Assembly (NCBI GenBank): GCA_002729235.1
Contig: PBTY01000069.1
Location: 1-46,744 of the forward strand
Reading direction: 5' to 3'
Source of the DNA: Rickettsiales bacterium
GTDB lineage: Bacteria; Bacteroidota; Bacteroidia; Cytophagales; Cyclobacteriaceae
Length of the DNA: 46,744 nucleotides
A model generated the notes under the pieces. It did no database searches. It was not told the origin of the DNA and saw only the letters and a list, made by a program, of their open reading frames with translations. The first letter of the stretch is position 1. Each line of letters starts with the position of its first letter. Position numbers and translations under genes: made by a program. This document shows, one piece after another, positions 24,691 through 32,664 of the stretch.

Positions 24691-25779
24691 TTAGATGGCA
24701 AGGGCTAAAAATGTCATATCATCATACTGCATGTTGTCTCCACGCCACGTATTGAATTTGTCAAGATAATAACTCGAATCAAAAGTGCCTTCTTCTTCAA
24801 TGATCCTCTGAATCCCCCTGCGGCCTAACTTTTTACGATCTTCTGAATCAAATTGATCAGTGACCCCATCAGTGAAACTGTAGATGCCCAAAACATCTTT
24901 CATTTCAATCGTTTCATTGATCAATAGTTCATCTAGATTATCAAACTCAATAATTTTCTTGGATTTCAATAATTCAATACGGTCATTGTACTTGATAAAT
25001 GCAGGAATACCTGTAGAACTAAAACTAATAAGTTGTTTGTTGTAATCAAATTCAAATAGGCCGACTTCAGCCCCTACGCCATAATTCCCAGATTCGTCTA
25101 CCGATTTTTCATTGTAGTCATTGATTTGCTCATAGAATTTTATCAGGAGTTCTTTAGGAGACAATTGCCCCATCTGATCCTTCATCTGATTCAATATGGT
25201 ATTGGCAATCATTGAAGTCATTGCGCCTTCCAGGCTGTGACCTGTACAATCAACTAAAGCGAGATATATCTTATCATCCTTGCGGTAGTACCAATAAAAA
25301 TCGCCACCTACTACATCCTGTTGTTGGTGAACGACAAAGAAGTTTTTGAAATGCTGTTTTATGTCTTCCTCTTTGGGAATGATCATGTTTTGAATTCGAA
25401 CGGCTTCTAGAAGCTTTGGATCCTCAGACTTTTTTGAAATGTTAGGTGCACTTGAAATCACCACGTCTGAAGAATCAATTTTCAATTCCATCAAGAAACT
25501 AATCAGCTGGGTGGTATTCTCTTCTTCATTGATGATGAATAAATGTCTATTCTCATCAATTTTCCTTACGAAAAGCTGAATGTTGTTACCTACATGAATC
25601 CGCGAATAGGAAATGGATTTTTTGGATGATTTAATCCAATTCAACCAATTGTCCACTTTTATTGTGGAATTAAAGGACTGTTGAATTAAATCATAGGTTT
25701 TGGTATCCCTCTTATCAACAATCCCACAGTAAATCAAGTTGGGGAAGTGCTCAGATATTGTTTGGACTAGCTTATTCAT
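24691..25779 (-). CDS. SpoIIE-type PP2C phosphatase, cassette A
   Basis: A 362-residue paralogue of the phosphatase at 22726 with the same architecture. The PP2C motifs are VVGGDFYWYY, ALVDCTGHSLEGAMTSMIAN, GAEVGLFEFD, GIYSFTDGVTDQFD and YDDMTFLALAI; the metal-binding aspartates are intact. The N-terminal region (IQLFVRKIDENRHLFIINEE) aligns with its paralogue but is more diverged than the catalytic domain. It is the third gene of the first cassette (10 bases after the small gene), and 160 bases separate it from the next Roadblock gene. Confidence 0.85.
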   Translation of the reverse strand: MNKLVQTISEHFPNLIYCGIVDKRDTKTYDLIQQSFNSTIKVDNWLNWIKSSKKSISYSRIHVGNNIQLFVRKIDENRHLFIINEEENTTQLISFLMELKIDSSDVVISSAPNISKKSEDPKLLEAVRIQNMIIPKEEDIKQHFKNFFVVHQQQDVVGGDFYWYYRKDDKIYLALVDCTGHSLEGAMTSMIANTILNQMKDQMGQLSPKELLIKFYEQINDYNEKSVDESGNYGVGAEVGLFEFDYNKQLISFSSTGIPAFIKYNDRIELLKSKKIIEFDNLDELLINETIEMKDVLGIYSFTDGVTDQFDSEDRKKLGRRGIQRIIEEEGTFDSSYYLDKFNTWRGDNMQYDDMTFLALAI

Positions 25780-25789
25780 CGTTAGGGCC

Positions 25790-26104
25790 TTATAGTTGTT
25801 CCAGGCTTTTCAATGTAGCCTTTGCTTTTAGGATTAGGATGGGTTTGTTGAAATTATCCATTCTTTTTAGTTTCAGAACCAACAAATAGTTCGTTCTTCC
25901 CTTCATAATAAAAAAGCCACAATCATTGATTTCCAAAAACATGTATTCAAGGGAATCAGTAGCTTGATTCTCAATCATTTCCTCCAGAAAACTTAGTTCT
26001 TCTGAGGTTGATTCCTGAAATTCAAATGATTGATTATTAGCGTTGTAGAGATTAGCATGCTCTACAACACTGAATTCTGACTTTAATTCCTGGAGAGATT
26101 TCAA
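25790..26104 (-). CDS. Small protein of the Roadblock-PP2C cassette A
   Basis: A 104-residue paralogue of the product at 23832, much more diverged than the flanking Roadblock pair. An N-terminal helix (SLQELKSEFSVVE), an acidic Glu/Ser-rich centre and a hydrophobic C-terminal half (CGFFIMKGRTNYLLVLKLKR) are visible. No named family was recognised. The gene lies 4 bases after the Roadblock gene. Confidence 0.75.
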   Translation of the reverse strand: MKSLQELKSEFSVVEHANLYNANNQSFEFQESTSEELSFLEEMIENQATDSLEYMFLEINDCGFFIMKGRTNYLLVLKLKRMDNFNKPILILKAKATLKSLEQL

Positions 26105-26108
26105 TTGC

Positions 26109-26486
26109 TTATATTTTCTCCTCGATCTCCTTTACTCCTTTGTTTACAACTGCTCTCAATAAAGCGAGGTTAGCTTTTTTCTTGTCGGCAGCTACATAGA
26201 CCATATGTGTGCCTTTCTTGGTGCAGTTGATGATGTGGTATTGAGTTTCCAAAGTAATCAAGATGTCATCAATTCCTTCTTTTAAACCCAATGCAGCAAT
26301 TGCCTTAAGTTTTGATTTTACTACTTCTACATTGTAGGCACTGGCTACATCTGGATCAAGAACTCCATCTGAAAAAGCGCCAAGAGACATTCCTGATGCA
26401 ATTTCTACTACGGACACTGCGTGGATTCCATCAGAGCTGTCAATAGTTGTGTCAATAAACTGTTTAATAAAATCGGTCTTAGCCAT
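26109..26486 (-). CDS. Roadblock/LC7-like protein, cassette A
   Basis: A 125-residue paralogue of the protein at 24156. From SSDGIHA onward about 19 of some 108 positions differ, mostly conservatively. The conserved block VASAYNVEV and the C-terminal ADKKKANLALLRAVV are shared exactly. It is the first gene of the first cassette and probably the start of the whole six-gene unit. No clear TAnnTTTG box was found in the 187 bases upstream. Confidence 0.82.
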   Translation of the reverse strand: MAKTDFIKQFIDTTIDSSDGIHAVSVVEIASGMSLGAFSDGVLDPDVASAYNVEVVKSKLKAIAALGLKEGIDDILITLETQYHIINCTKKGTHMVYVAADKKKANLALLRAVVNKGVKEIEEKI

Positions 26487-26639
26487 GATAATTTTTTGGT
26501 TTGATTAAAAAGTAGTTGTTCTACCTAACTGCTTAACTAATCAACTGGTTTGATGACTGCAAAACTGTATTCTAACCCATAATGTTTTCACCTCAATTCG
26601 TTGAGTTGTTCTGTTCCGACGATGATTTGCCATTTATTC

Positions 26640-26669
26640 TTGTTGATAGCCACTATTGGCATAATTTTG
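26640..26669 (+). promoter_or_regulatory. Promoter of the nitroreductase gene
   Basis: TTG (26640-26642), 19 bases, then TAATTTTG (26662-26669). The spacing equals that of the E2 promoter. The -7 box ends four bases before the ATG at 26674, so the transcript would be leaderless or nearly so. Confidence 0.6.
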
Positions 26670-26673
26670 CTGT

Positions 26674-27243
26674 ATGACAATAGAAGAGGTACACTCGTTA
26701 CTACAGAATAGGCGATCGGTATATCCAGACCAGTATTTGAATAAGCTTATACCGGATCAGTTAATTAAAAATATTCTAGAGAATGCTAATTGGGCACCAA
26801 CTCATAAACTGACTCAGCCATGGAGATTCAAAGTGATCAAAGGAGAGGTGCAAAAGAAGTTTGGAGTCTTTATGGCTGAAAAGTACAGATCAATAAATGA
26901 GCTGGAGTCTTTTTCTGTGGCTAAATATGAAAAGCTCAAAATGAACCCTCAAAAAGCTGGAGCGATCATAGCTATTTGCATGCAGAGAGATCAAAAGAAC
27001 AGAGTTCCTGCCTGGGAAGAAATTGCCTCAGTCGCTATGGCGGTACAAAACATGTGGTTGACGGCTACGGCTTATGGTATTGGAGCTTATTGGAGTTCAC
27101 CAGCTCTACTAGAATACTTCGGGGAATTTGAACCTCTGGATGAAGGAGAGCAGTGTATTGGGTTGTTTTATATGGGCTACGCCAATGTGCCAAATGTAAG
27201 ACCGCCAAGAACCCCAATGGAAGATAAAGTGAAGTGGTTATAA
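26674..27243 (+). CDS. Nitroreductase family protein
   Basis: A 189-residue FMN-dependent NAD(P)H oxidoreductase of the nitroreductase superfamily. The FMN-binding N-terminus LLQNRRSVYP (9-18), ENANWAPTHKLTQPWRFKVI, the central EIASVAMAVQNMWLTATAYG helix and the C-terminal GYANVPNVRPPRTP are typical of the group. Length is normal. The physiological electron acceptor cannot be deduced. It is divergent from the Roadblock cassettes and ends directly against the convergent TonB receptor gene. Confidence 0.93.
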   Translation: MTIEEVHSLLQNRRSVYPDQYLNKLIPDQLIKNILENANWAPTHKLTQPWRFKVIKGEVQKKFGVFMAEKYRSINELESFSVAKYEKLKMNPQKAGAIIAICMQRDQKNRVPAWEEIASVAMAVQNMWLTATAYGIGAYWSSPALLEYFGEFEPLDEGEQCIGLFYMGYANVPNVRPPRTPMEDKVKWL

Positions 27244-29781
27244 TTACCACTCCAGGGTTATCATGATGTTAGGAGCGAATCCTATCGCTTCACGATCCAC
27301 AAATATTGGAGATGAAGCATCGATCCCAGCTCTCACCACCTCATCGGTGAGGTTTTCTTTATTATAAACATTGATTAAAGAAATGCCAATCGTGGAGGAC
27401 CATTTTCGGTCCTCTGTTTTTGGGATTTGATAAGAGGCAGAGATGTCCCAAAAATGTACAGCCGGATATCTTACATCCAAACCAATAAAAGGATCTTGAG
27501 CATTTGAATTGCCATTATAAAAATTCTTCCTTTTGTAGGCTAGTTCTGGTGAATCTCCATTGAGGCCGGAAGCTATTCTCCATCCAGTGGATAGCTTGAA
27601 GTTGCTCTGATGGTAGGATAGGCCAATATTGCCACTATGAGGTTGGCTGTACTTACTATCATAAACAGCAGTATCAAGAAAAACCTTGAAATCTGAGTAG
27701 GAGTAACCTATCCAGGCATCTATACTTTCATTAATCTTCTTTTTTATAAATAAATCAAACCCTTGTATTTGGTGATCATTTTGCACAAATGATTCGTTAT
27801 CTGTAAGCCTATTGGCTGTGTAATAAGTTACGTTATTGGCTGTCTTATAATAGGTTTCCAGATCAACCACCCATTGTTTCTTGGACCAGGTGAATCCAAG
27901 CATTGACTGTGAGCCAGATATTGGTTCACTATAAACATGGTCAGCCAATACCCAGACTTCATTGTCAAATCCACCACTGCTAAATTCAAGTCCTTTAATT
28001 TGGCTAAGATATTGATAGTACAATCCCGTAGTGCCCTTCAAAGTAAATGAGTTGGAAACATTCCAGTTAACAAATAATCTTGGTGCAAAACTCAAGTCAT
28101 TGATTAGATTATAGTAATTCAGTCTTGATCCCAATTGCAAAAACCATTTCTCCCATTGGTTCATGCTGAAGCTTACAAATGGACTTACCGTGGTGGCAAT
28201 TTGATCGCTAGATCGTAGATAATCAGGATTGTTTCCAGTGCTTGCCCCTTTATACTTATCTGCAACGTTCTGCTGACGATATTCCAGACCAAAATCCAAT
28301 TCATTTTTATTGTTTGTAGTCAATTTAAGCTCCTCTGTAAGAGCCATGTCCAAAATGGTGTTTATTGAATAGGTGCCCCGAACTGTATTGCTGATTTCAT
28401 TGATTGCTTCATTGGCGCGAAATTGCAAGTTATATGAGCTCAATGATAATTCTGTACTTGACTTTAGGTGGTCATGAAATTGATGTTCCCATTTGGCACT
28501 AATTCCCAGGTTAGAATTAGTGGTCTGTTCGGGAATCGTTGGATTATTGTTCTGAATTATTTCATAAGCAATTTTGGATCTGGTGTAGATGGTAGAAATG
28601 TATAGGTCATCTTTTGGTCGCATGGGGATGTTCAAGCTGGCCTGGTAATCTTCAAAGATGACATCCACATCCGAAATCACCTCACCGGTATTGACGTCAA
28701 CTAGCGCTGATCCGGCATAGACCATTTTGGTGATGGCCTCCAATTTTGGTGAGACAAATGAAGTTGGAAACGAACGTCGGACACCCAAGCTAAGTCCTGC
28801 TTTTTGATTGAAAATAGGTGTTCGTAAATACCCCATTGCAAAGAGAGTATTGGCCCCGATACCTCCGCTTACATCATTGTTGGTTCCACCGTCTGTCTGG
28901 ATCTCTATTGCTCCACCAACTCTTCCTCCCATTCGCGGATGAAATCCATTTCTATGTACTTCTACATTGTCAATAATCTTAGGATTATAGGGTGATATGG
29001 TGCCGAAGTAATGGCCTCTGCTATAGATGGGAATGTTGTCTAACATCACATAAGATTGATCTGTGGAACTCCCTCGGATATATAAGTTACCGGCACGGTT
29101 GTCAGGTGTAGAGATGCCTGGTAGTGCAGATAACGAGGCGAATAGATCACCGTCGGTTTCTCCTGGGAGAAGAGGTAGTGACTTCACATTGATGTTGATA
29201 CTTTGATTCGATGGATTGAGGTCAATTCCTTCCGTAATGAAGTCTTGAATAATGACAGTGCTCAGTTCGATAACTGTAGGCTCCATTAAGACCTCTAATC
29301 TTTTATGATTAATCAGGTACTCGAATGTTATTAATTGGTTTTTGTATCCTGGAGAATAAATGGTAACCAAGTCTTTACTGTCCGGCTTATAATCGAAAAT
29401 GAGTTTCCCGTTCCTTACTTTGCTTGGAATGGCCTTTCCATTCACAAGTATGCTACTGATGTCAGGAATAATTGATTCCTGCGAACTTGAGTCCTTCAGA
29501 TTTATCTCATAGGTGGATTCATATAATGTGATAATGTAATAGTTGCTCTCAATCTTTTGAATAGCTAATGGGTATTCTTTTTGAATGAATTGAATGAGTG
29601 AATCTTCACTCAACGAACCAATAGCTGGATCCTTTATCTGATCGAGCAAATCGGCATCAAAGGAAAACCGGGTATTGGTATTTGTAGAATAGGTAGTAAG
29701 TGCATCACTCAATGATGAGTGTGTTTGACACACTGCAACCATCGCATAAAATAATGCTCCTAGAAATAGTAATGCACGCAT
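27244..29781 (-). CDS. TonB-dependent receptor with STN signalling domain
   Basis: An 845-residue outer-membrane receptor with a signal peptide (1-18, MVAVCQ) and an STN/secretin-TonB domain (about 22-72: LTTYSTNTNTRFSFDADLLD), which talks to the anti-sigma factor. A beta-sandwich region (about 115-180) follows, then the plug (about 195-300: LPLLPGETDGDLFASLSALP, YIRGSSTDQSYVMLDNIPIY, GRVGGAIEIQTDGG) and a 22-strand-type barrel ending in the aromatic beta signal (TLEW). The FecR and ECF sigma genes lie directly upstream in the same direction, so this is a FecA-like surface-signalling system. No SusD partner follows; the ligand is unknown (siderophore, metal or oligomer). Confidence 0.93.
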   Translation of the reverse strand: MRALLFLGALFYAMVAVCQTHSSLSDALTTYSTNTNTRFSFDADLLDQIKDPAIGSLSEDSLIQFIQKEYPLAIQKIESNYYIITLYESTYEINLKDSSSQESIIPDISSILVNGKAIPSKVRNGKLIFDYKPDSKDLVTIYSPGYKNQLITFEYLINHKRLEVLMEPTVIELSTVIIQDFITEGIDLNPSNQSININVKSLPLLPGETDGDLFASLSALPGISTPDNRAGNLYIRGSSTDQSYVMLDNIPIYSRGHYFGTISPYNPKIIDNVEVHRNGFHPRMGGRVGGAIEIQTDGGTNNDVSGGIGANTLFAMGYLRTPIFNQKAGLSLGVRRSFPTSFVSPKLEAITKMVYAGSALVDVNTGEVISDVDVIFEDYQASLNIPMRPKDDLYISTIYTRSKIAYEIIQNNNPTIPEQTTNSNLGISAKWEHQFHDHLKSSTELSLSSYNLQFRANEAINEISNTVRGTYSINTILDMALTEELKLTTNNKNELDFGLEYRQQNVADKYKGASTGNNPDYLRSSDQIATTVSPFVSFSMNQWEKWFLQLGSRLNYYNLINDLSFAPRLFVNWNVSNSFTLKGTTGLYYQYLSQIKGLEFSSGGFDNEVWVLADHVYSEPISGSQSMLGFTWSKKQWVVDLETYYKTANNVTYYTANRLTDNESFVQNDHQIQGFDLFIKKKINESIDAWIGYSYSDFKVFLDTAVYDSKYSQPHSGNIGLSYHQSNFKLSTGWRIASGLNGDSPELAYKRKNFYNGNSNAQDPFIGLDVRYPAVHFWDISASYQIPKTEDRKWSSTIGISLINVYNKENLTDEVVRAGIDASSPIFVDREAIGFAPNIMITLEW

Positions 29782-29797
29782 TTAGTGGTCAGACTGT

Positions 29798-30703
29798 TTA
29801 CTTACTTAGTGTTACCGTTTTGTCTTTGATTTCGAACGATATTCCCAGAGGATCAAATACAATTTTTAACGCTGCATTGAGGTTGTTTTTCGGGAATGTG
29901 CCAGTGAATCGACGTTTTAAGTCAACTTTTCCTGTTTGTATCGTTATATCAAATTCCTTCTCAAGAGATTGTATTACTTGTTTCAGAGGTGCATTCGTGA
30001 AGGAGAGCTCGCCTTGCAACCAACTCGGTTTATCTGTTTTCACTGGCACCATTTCTTCCCATTTATCTTCATGGAAGAGGTAACTTTCTCCACCGTTTAC
30101 GATGACGTCATTAGCAGAAACTGTAGCTTTTACTTTTCCTTCAAAACATATGACTTCCATGGAGGTATCAAAAGCATCTACTGTAAACGTGGTACCTAAT
30201 ACGGTTACGTTCCCAACTTCTGCATCTACAGAGAACGGGTCTCCAGGTTCTACTTCAAATAGACCTTTACCCTTAAGTTTTACAGGTCTTCCCCCTTTTT
30301 TCCAGGCAGAGCGATTGACAATTAATTCACTACCTGATGACAAAGTCACTTTTGATTTACCATCTGGTAGTATCACTTCTTTAGTTTCTCCTACTTCTGC
30401 ATAATACGTAGTGGTGTCATTGAAAAACATGAGCCAAACGCTCACAGTAAGGACTAGAGCGATAGAAGCGGCAATGGATACTGGTTTCCACCAATCAATA
30501 CTTCGGGTAATCGTTTTCTTCTCTTGGAGAATGTCCTGAACATTTATTCGAAATTGGTCACTGTTTTCCGGCTCCCATTGATCTACCTCTTGTGTAATCT
30601 GTTTGTATTTGGCTACATCAGATTCACCCACAACTTGTTTGAGCTCGTCATCGGTGATTTCACCGTTGAGCCATTTGATGATACGTTCGTCTTGACTTGC
30701 CAT
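29798..30703 (-). CDS. FecR-type anti-sigma factor
   Basis: A 301-residue inner-membrane anti-sigma factor. The cytosolic N-terminus (1-72, INGEITDDEL-like WLNGEITDDELKQ) binds sigma. The TM is about 73-94. The periplasmic FecR domain is about 98-195 (EVGETKEVILPDGKSKVTLS, VTVLGTTFTVDAF, CFEGKVKATV), and the C-terminal DUF4974 domain about 228-298 (LSFTNAPLKQVIQSLEKEFD, FTGTFPKNNLNAALKI) contacts the receptor's STN domain. It sits between the receptor and sigma genes. Confidence 0.94.
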   Translation of the reverse strand: MASQDERIIKWLNGEITDDELKQVVGESDVAKYKQITQEVDQWEPENSDQFRINVQDILQEKKTITRSIDWWKPVSIAASIALVLTVSVWLMFFNDTTTYYAEVGETKEVILPDGKSKVTLSSGSELIVNRSAWKKGGRPVKLKGKGLFEVEPGDPFSVDAEVGNVTVLGTTFTVDAFDTSMEVICFEGKVKATVSANDVIVNGGESYLFHEDKWEEMVPVKTDKPSWLQGELSFTNAPLKQVIQSLEKEFDITIQTGKVDLKRRFTGTFPKNNLNAALKIVFDPLGISFEIKDKTVTLSK

Positions 30704-30751
30704 TTGTTCTACGCTTTGATTTTACAACGGTAACTTTGTTATAAACCCTAC

Positions 30752-31279
30752 CTAGATTTTATACTGCGATATTTCGTCCAGATTCTCTTTGAGTGTTTTC
30801 AGAGATGTAGTGATATGTTTTTCAATAGTTTTGATGGATAAGTCCAGGGCATCAGCGATTTCCTGATTTTTCATCTTGTCTATTCTGCTCATCAAAAATA
30901 CGACACGTTGTTTCTCTGGTAGATTAGAAACTGCCTCTTCTAACCGTTCTTTGAATTCTTCCTCCTGGTACATGTATTCAGGATTATGCTCCATTTGAGA
31001 TTCGGATAAGTTTTGGCGGTGTTGAAATTTCAATACGACTTTTTGATGATCGTAATCATCTAAGAATAAGCGATTGGCCACAGTAAACAAGTAGCTTTTG
31101 GCTTTTTCGAATGTGACTTTGCTACAGTTATGCCATAACTTGATAAAAGCATCCTGTGCAAAATCTCTCGCTTTTTCCAGGTCTCCAAATTTGTAGAAGA
31201 GGAAATTGCGAAGTGGCGTTTCGTGTGTGCGGTGAACTTCCTGGAATGTCTGCTCCTCGCAGACAGAGCGTAAGTTCAT
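30752..31279 (-). CDS. ECF RNA polymerase sigma factor
   Basis: A 175-residue sigma-70 family ECF factor of the FecI-like Bacteroidota group. Region 2 is about 18-85 (HETPLRNFLFYKFGDLEKAR, FAQDAFIKLWHN, YLFTVANRLFLDDY). Region 4 is about 115-168 (LPEKQRVVFLMSRIDKMKNQ, IADALDLSIKTIEKHI). It should direct transcription of the receptor gene when released by the FecR protein. A TATTTTTG box lies upstream on the minus strand. Confidence 0.94.
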   Translation of the reverse strand: MNLRSVCEEQTFQEVHRTHETPLRNFLFYKFGDLEKARDFAQDAFIKLWHNCSKVTFEKAKSYLFTVANRLFLDDYDHQKVVLKFQHRQNLSESQMEHNPEYMYQEEEFKERLEEAVSNLPEKQRVVFLMSRIDKMKNQEIADALDLSIKTIEKHITTSLKTLKENLDEISQYKI

Positions 31280-31304
31280 ATGTGCGTTGTTGGTTTGGTT
31301 GTTC

Positions 31305-31312
31305 CAAAAATA
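31305..31312 (-). promoter_or_regulatory. -7 box of the ECF sigma gene
   Basis: CAAAAATA on the plus strand reads TATTTTTG on the minus strand (TAnnTTTG). It lies 26 bases before the sigma start codon. No TTG element was seen at the expected spacing. Confidence 0.45.
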
Positions 31313-31501
31313 CTATGAACAATTCATTCCGTAAACGACCTGCTGCCTTTTTTAATCAAAACGTGTAACTCATTCAGTTATGAAAAATTCCTGTTCATAC
31401 AATGATTTACGTTTTTCATACTGTTTATTCGAAATGTTTGAAACATTTATCTAAATTGAAGGGAATAAGCGGAATTTCTATTACTAACCAGCGTAACTAT
31501 T

Positions 31502-31582
31502 ATGAAAACAGCAAAAGTAATCACAACTTTGATCCTTATTGGTTTGATCGTATTCGGAGTTTTAGGAGGAACTACGATCTAA
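31502..31582 (+). CDS. Possible 26-residue membrane peptide
   Basis: ATG at 31502 opens a 26-codon frame ending with TAA at 31580. The peptide has a basic N-terminus (MKTAKV) and a continuous hydrophobic helix (ITTLILIGLIVFGVLGG). This is the shape of a small single-pass membrane protein or toxin-like peptide. It ends 4 bases before the convergent DUF1304 stop. No family was recognised, and chance occurrence is possible. Confidence 0.45.
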   Translation: MKTAKVITTLILIGLIVFGVLGGTTI

Positions 31583-31586
31583 AAAA

Positions 31587-31958
31587 TCAACTAAAGAATA
31601 CCAATAAAATCAGTGTAATTAATGCCGGCGCACCTTGTACGTAGAGTATTTTACGTGATGCGGTGAAGCCTCCATATATTCCTGCCACAGCTACACAGAC
31701 CAGGAAAAATATTCCAACGTTTCTGGACCACTCTACATTTTCTATCAGCATAGACCAAATAAGGCCCGCTGCTAGGAATCCATTGTATAACCCCTGGTTT
31801 GCTGCCAAGGTTTTCGTTTTGGGAAATAACTCGGTAGGGAAGGCTTTGGAACCAAAGACTTTTACACCACGTGTTGTCCATGCGAACATTTCCAACCAGA
31901 GTACATAGATATGAAATAAGGCTACTAAGCCAGTGAGGATCTGAATGATTAGGTTCAT
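31587..31958 (-). CDS. DUF1304 family membrane protein
   Basis: A 123-residue protein with four TM segments. Family marks are the N-terminal ALFHIYVLWLEMFAWTTRG, then FPKTKTLAANQGLYNGFLAA, GIYGGFTASRKILYVQGAPA and a hydrophobic C-terminus. Length is typical of DUF1304. No biochemical function is known for the family. It is monocistronic, between a possible small peptide and the ssb gene. Confidence 0.92.
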   Translation of the reverse strand: MNLIIQILTGLVALFHIYVLWLEMFAWTTRGVKVFGSKAFPTELFPKTKTLAANQGLYNGFLAAGLIWSMLIENVEWSRNVGIFFLVCVAVAGIYGGFTASRKILYVQGAPALITLILLVFFS

Positions 31959-31996
31959 GAGTTTATAGTTTGTGCCAAGTTAGAAATATTTTGACA

Positions 31997-32027
31997 TAAA
32001 AAAGCCTCCAACAAAATGTCAGAGGCT
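31997..32027 (-). terminator. Terminator after the ssb gene
   Basis: AAGCCTC / GAGGCTT with a 14-base loop. On the minus strand the stem is followed by a T run, so it ends the ssb transcript. Confidence 0.75.
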
Positions 32028-32050
32028 TCGAAGGTGTTAATCATTCAGGT

Positions 32051-32383
32051 TTATTTCTTATCCAACATTAGGATTTCATTGAGATTGATTTCGGTGATAT
32101 ACTTTTTCTCACCATTGCTCTCGTAGCTGCGGTTGACCAGTTTTCCCTGCACGGCTACTTCACTTCCTTTTTTTAAGTAGTTTTCTACGATATCTACTTT
32201 TTTACCCCAGATCACAATGTTGTGCCATTGCGTGTCCTTTACAAGCTCACCTTTGTTGTTTCTGTAAGATTCATTAGTAGCGAGAGAGAAGGTGGCCATT
32301 TTTTTACCACTGTCAAAAGATTTTACTTGAGGCTCATTTCCTAATCTGCCGATAAGCTGTACGTTGTTTTTCAAATTTGTCAT
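32051..32383 (-). CDS. ssb: Short single-stranded DNA-binding protein
   Basis: A 110-residue OB-fold protein. NNVQLIGRLGNEPQVKSFDS, KMATFSLATNESYRN, DTQWHNIVIWGKKVDIVENY, KKGSEVAVQGKLVNRSYE and TEINLNEILMLDKK cover the whole SSB core. The protein stops straight after the OB fold, so the flexible linker and acidic DIPF-type tail, which recruit repair and replication proteins in standard SSBs, are absent. It is probably a second, specialised SSB with the main copy elsewhere. Confidence 0.92.
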   Translation of the reverse strand: MTNLKNNVQLIGRLGNEPQVKSFDSGKKMATFSLATNESYRNNKGELVKDTQWHNIVIWGKKVDIVENYLKKGSEVAVQGKLVNRSYESNGEKKYITEINLNEILMLDKK

Positions 32384-32510
32384 GATAATAAATTTTAATG
32401 GTTTTAAATAATGTCTCTGATTGGCAGATGATCCGATCGTAAGACTGTTGTCGAATTGACGAGAGCAAAGTAAGGGCAGGGTGCAAGTGCTAGTCGGAGG
32501 TTAAACGTGT

Positions 32511-32548
32511 ACATCCGATTACATCCGTTTGTAGCCGGTTACAAACGG
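32511..32548. promoter_or_regulatory. 10-bp phased repeats with inverted repeat
   Basis: Four consecutive 10-base units, ACATCCGATT, ACATCCGTTT, GTAGCCGGTT and ACAAACGGGT, run from 32511 to 32550. The last part contains perfect 9-base arms, CCGTTTGTA (32525-32533) and TACAAACGG (32540-32548). Helical phasing plus symmetry suggests a protein-binding site controlling ssb (minus) or the small frame at 32665 (plus). Confidence 0.55.
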
Positions 32549-32664
32549 GTAAAATACTTAAATACAGATGATTAAGTATTTATTGAGCTATGAAAATATT
32601 TGAGGAATGAGATGAACTTTTAAACGTTTAACACGATTTTATGACTTTTTTGTATCTTCAAAGA

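Noticed and set aside
22726-26486. Partner-switching sigma regulation (RsbU type)
   Set aside because: No STAS antagonist or HATPase anti-sigma gene is adjacent, so the SpoIIE domains cannot be tied to that pathway here.
27244-31279. Polysaccharide utilisation locus (SusC/SusD)
   Set aside because: The receptor carries an STN domain and FecIR partners but there is no SusD gene or linked glycan enzymes; the fucosidase pair is separated by the phosphatase cassettes.
31402-31644. 80-residue plus-strand frame
   Set aside because: It runs into the DUF1304 gene and has a random composition; the shorter 31502 frame in a different register looks more protein-like.
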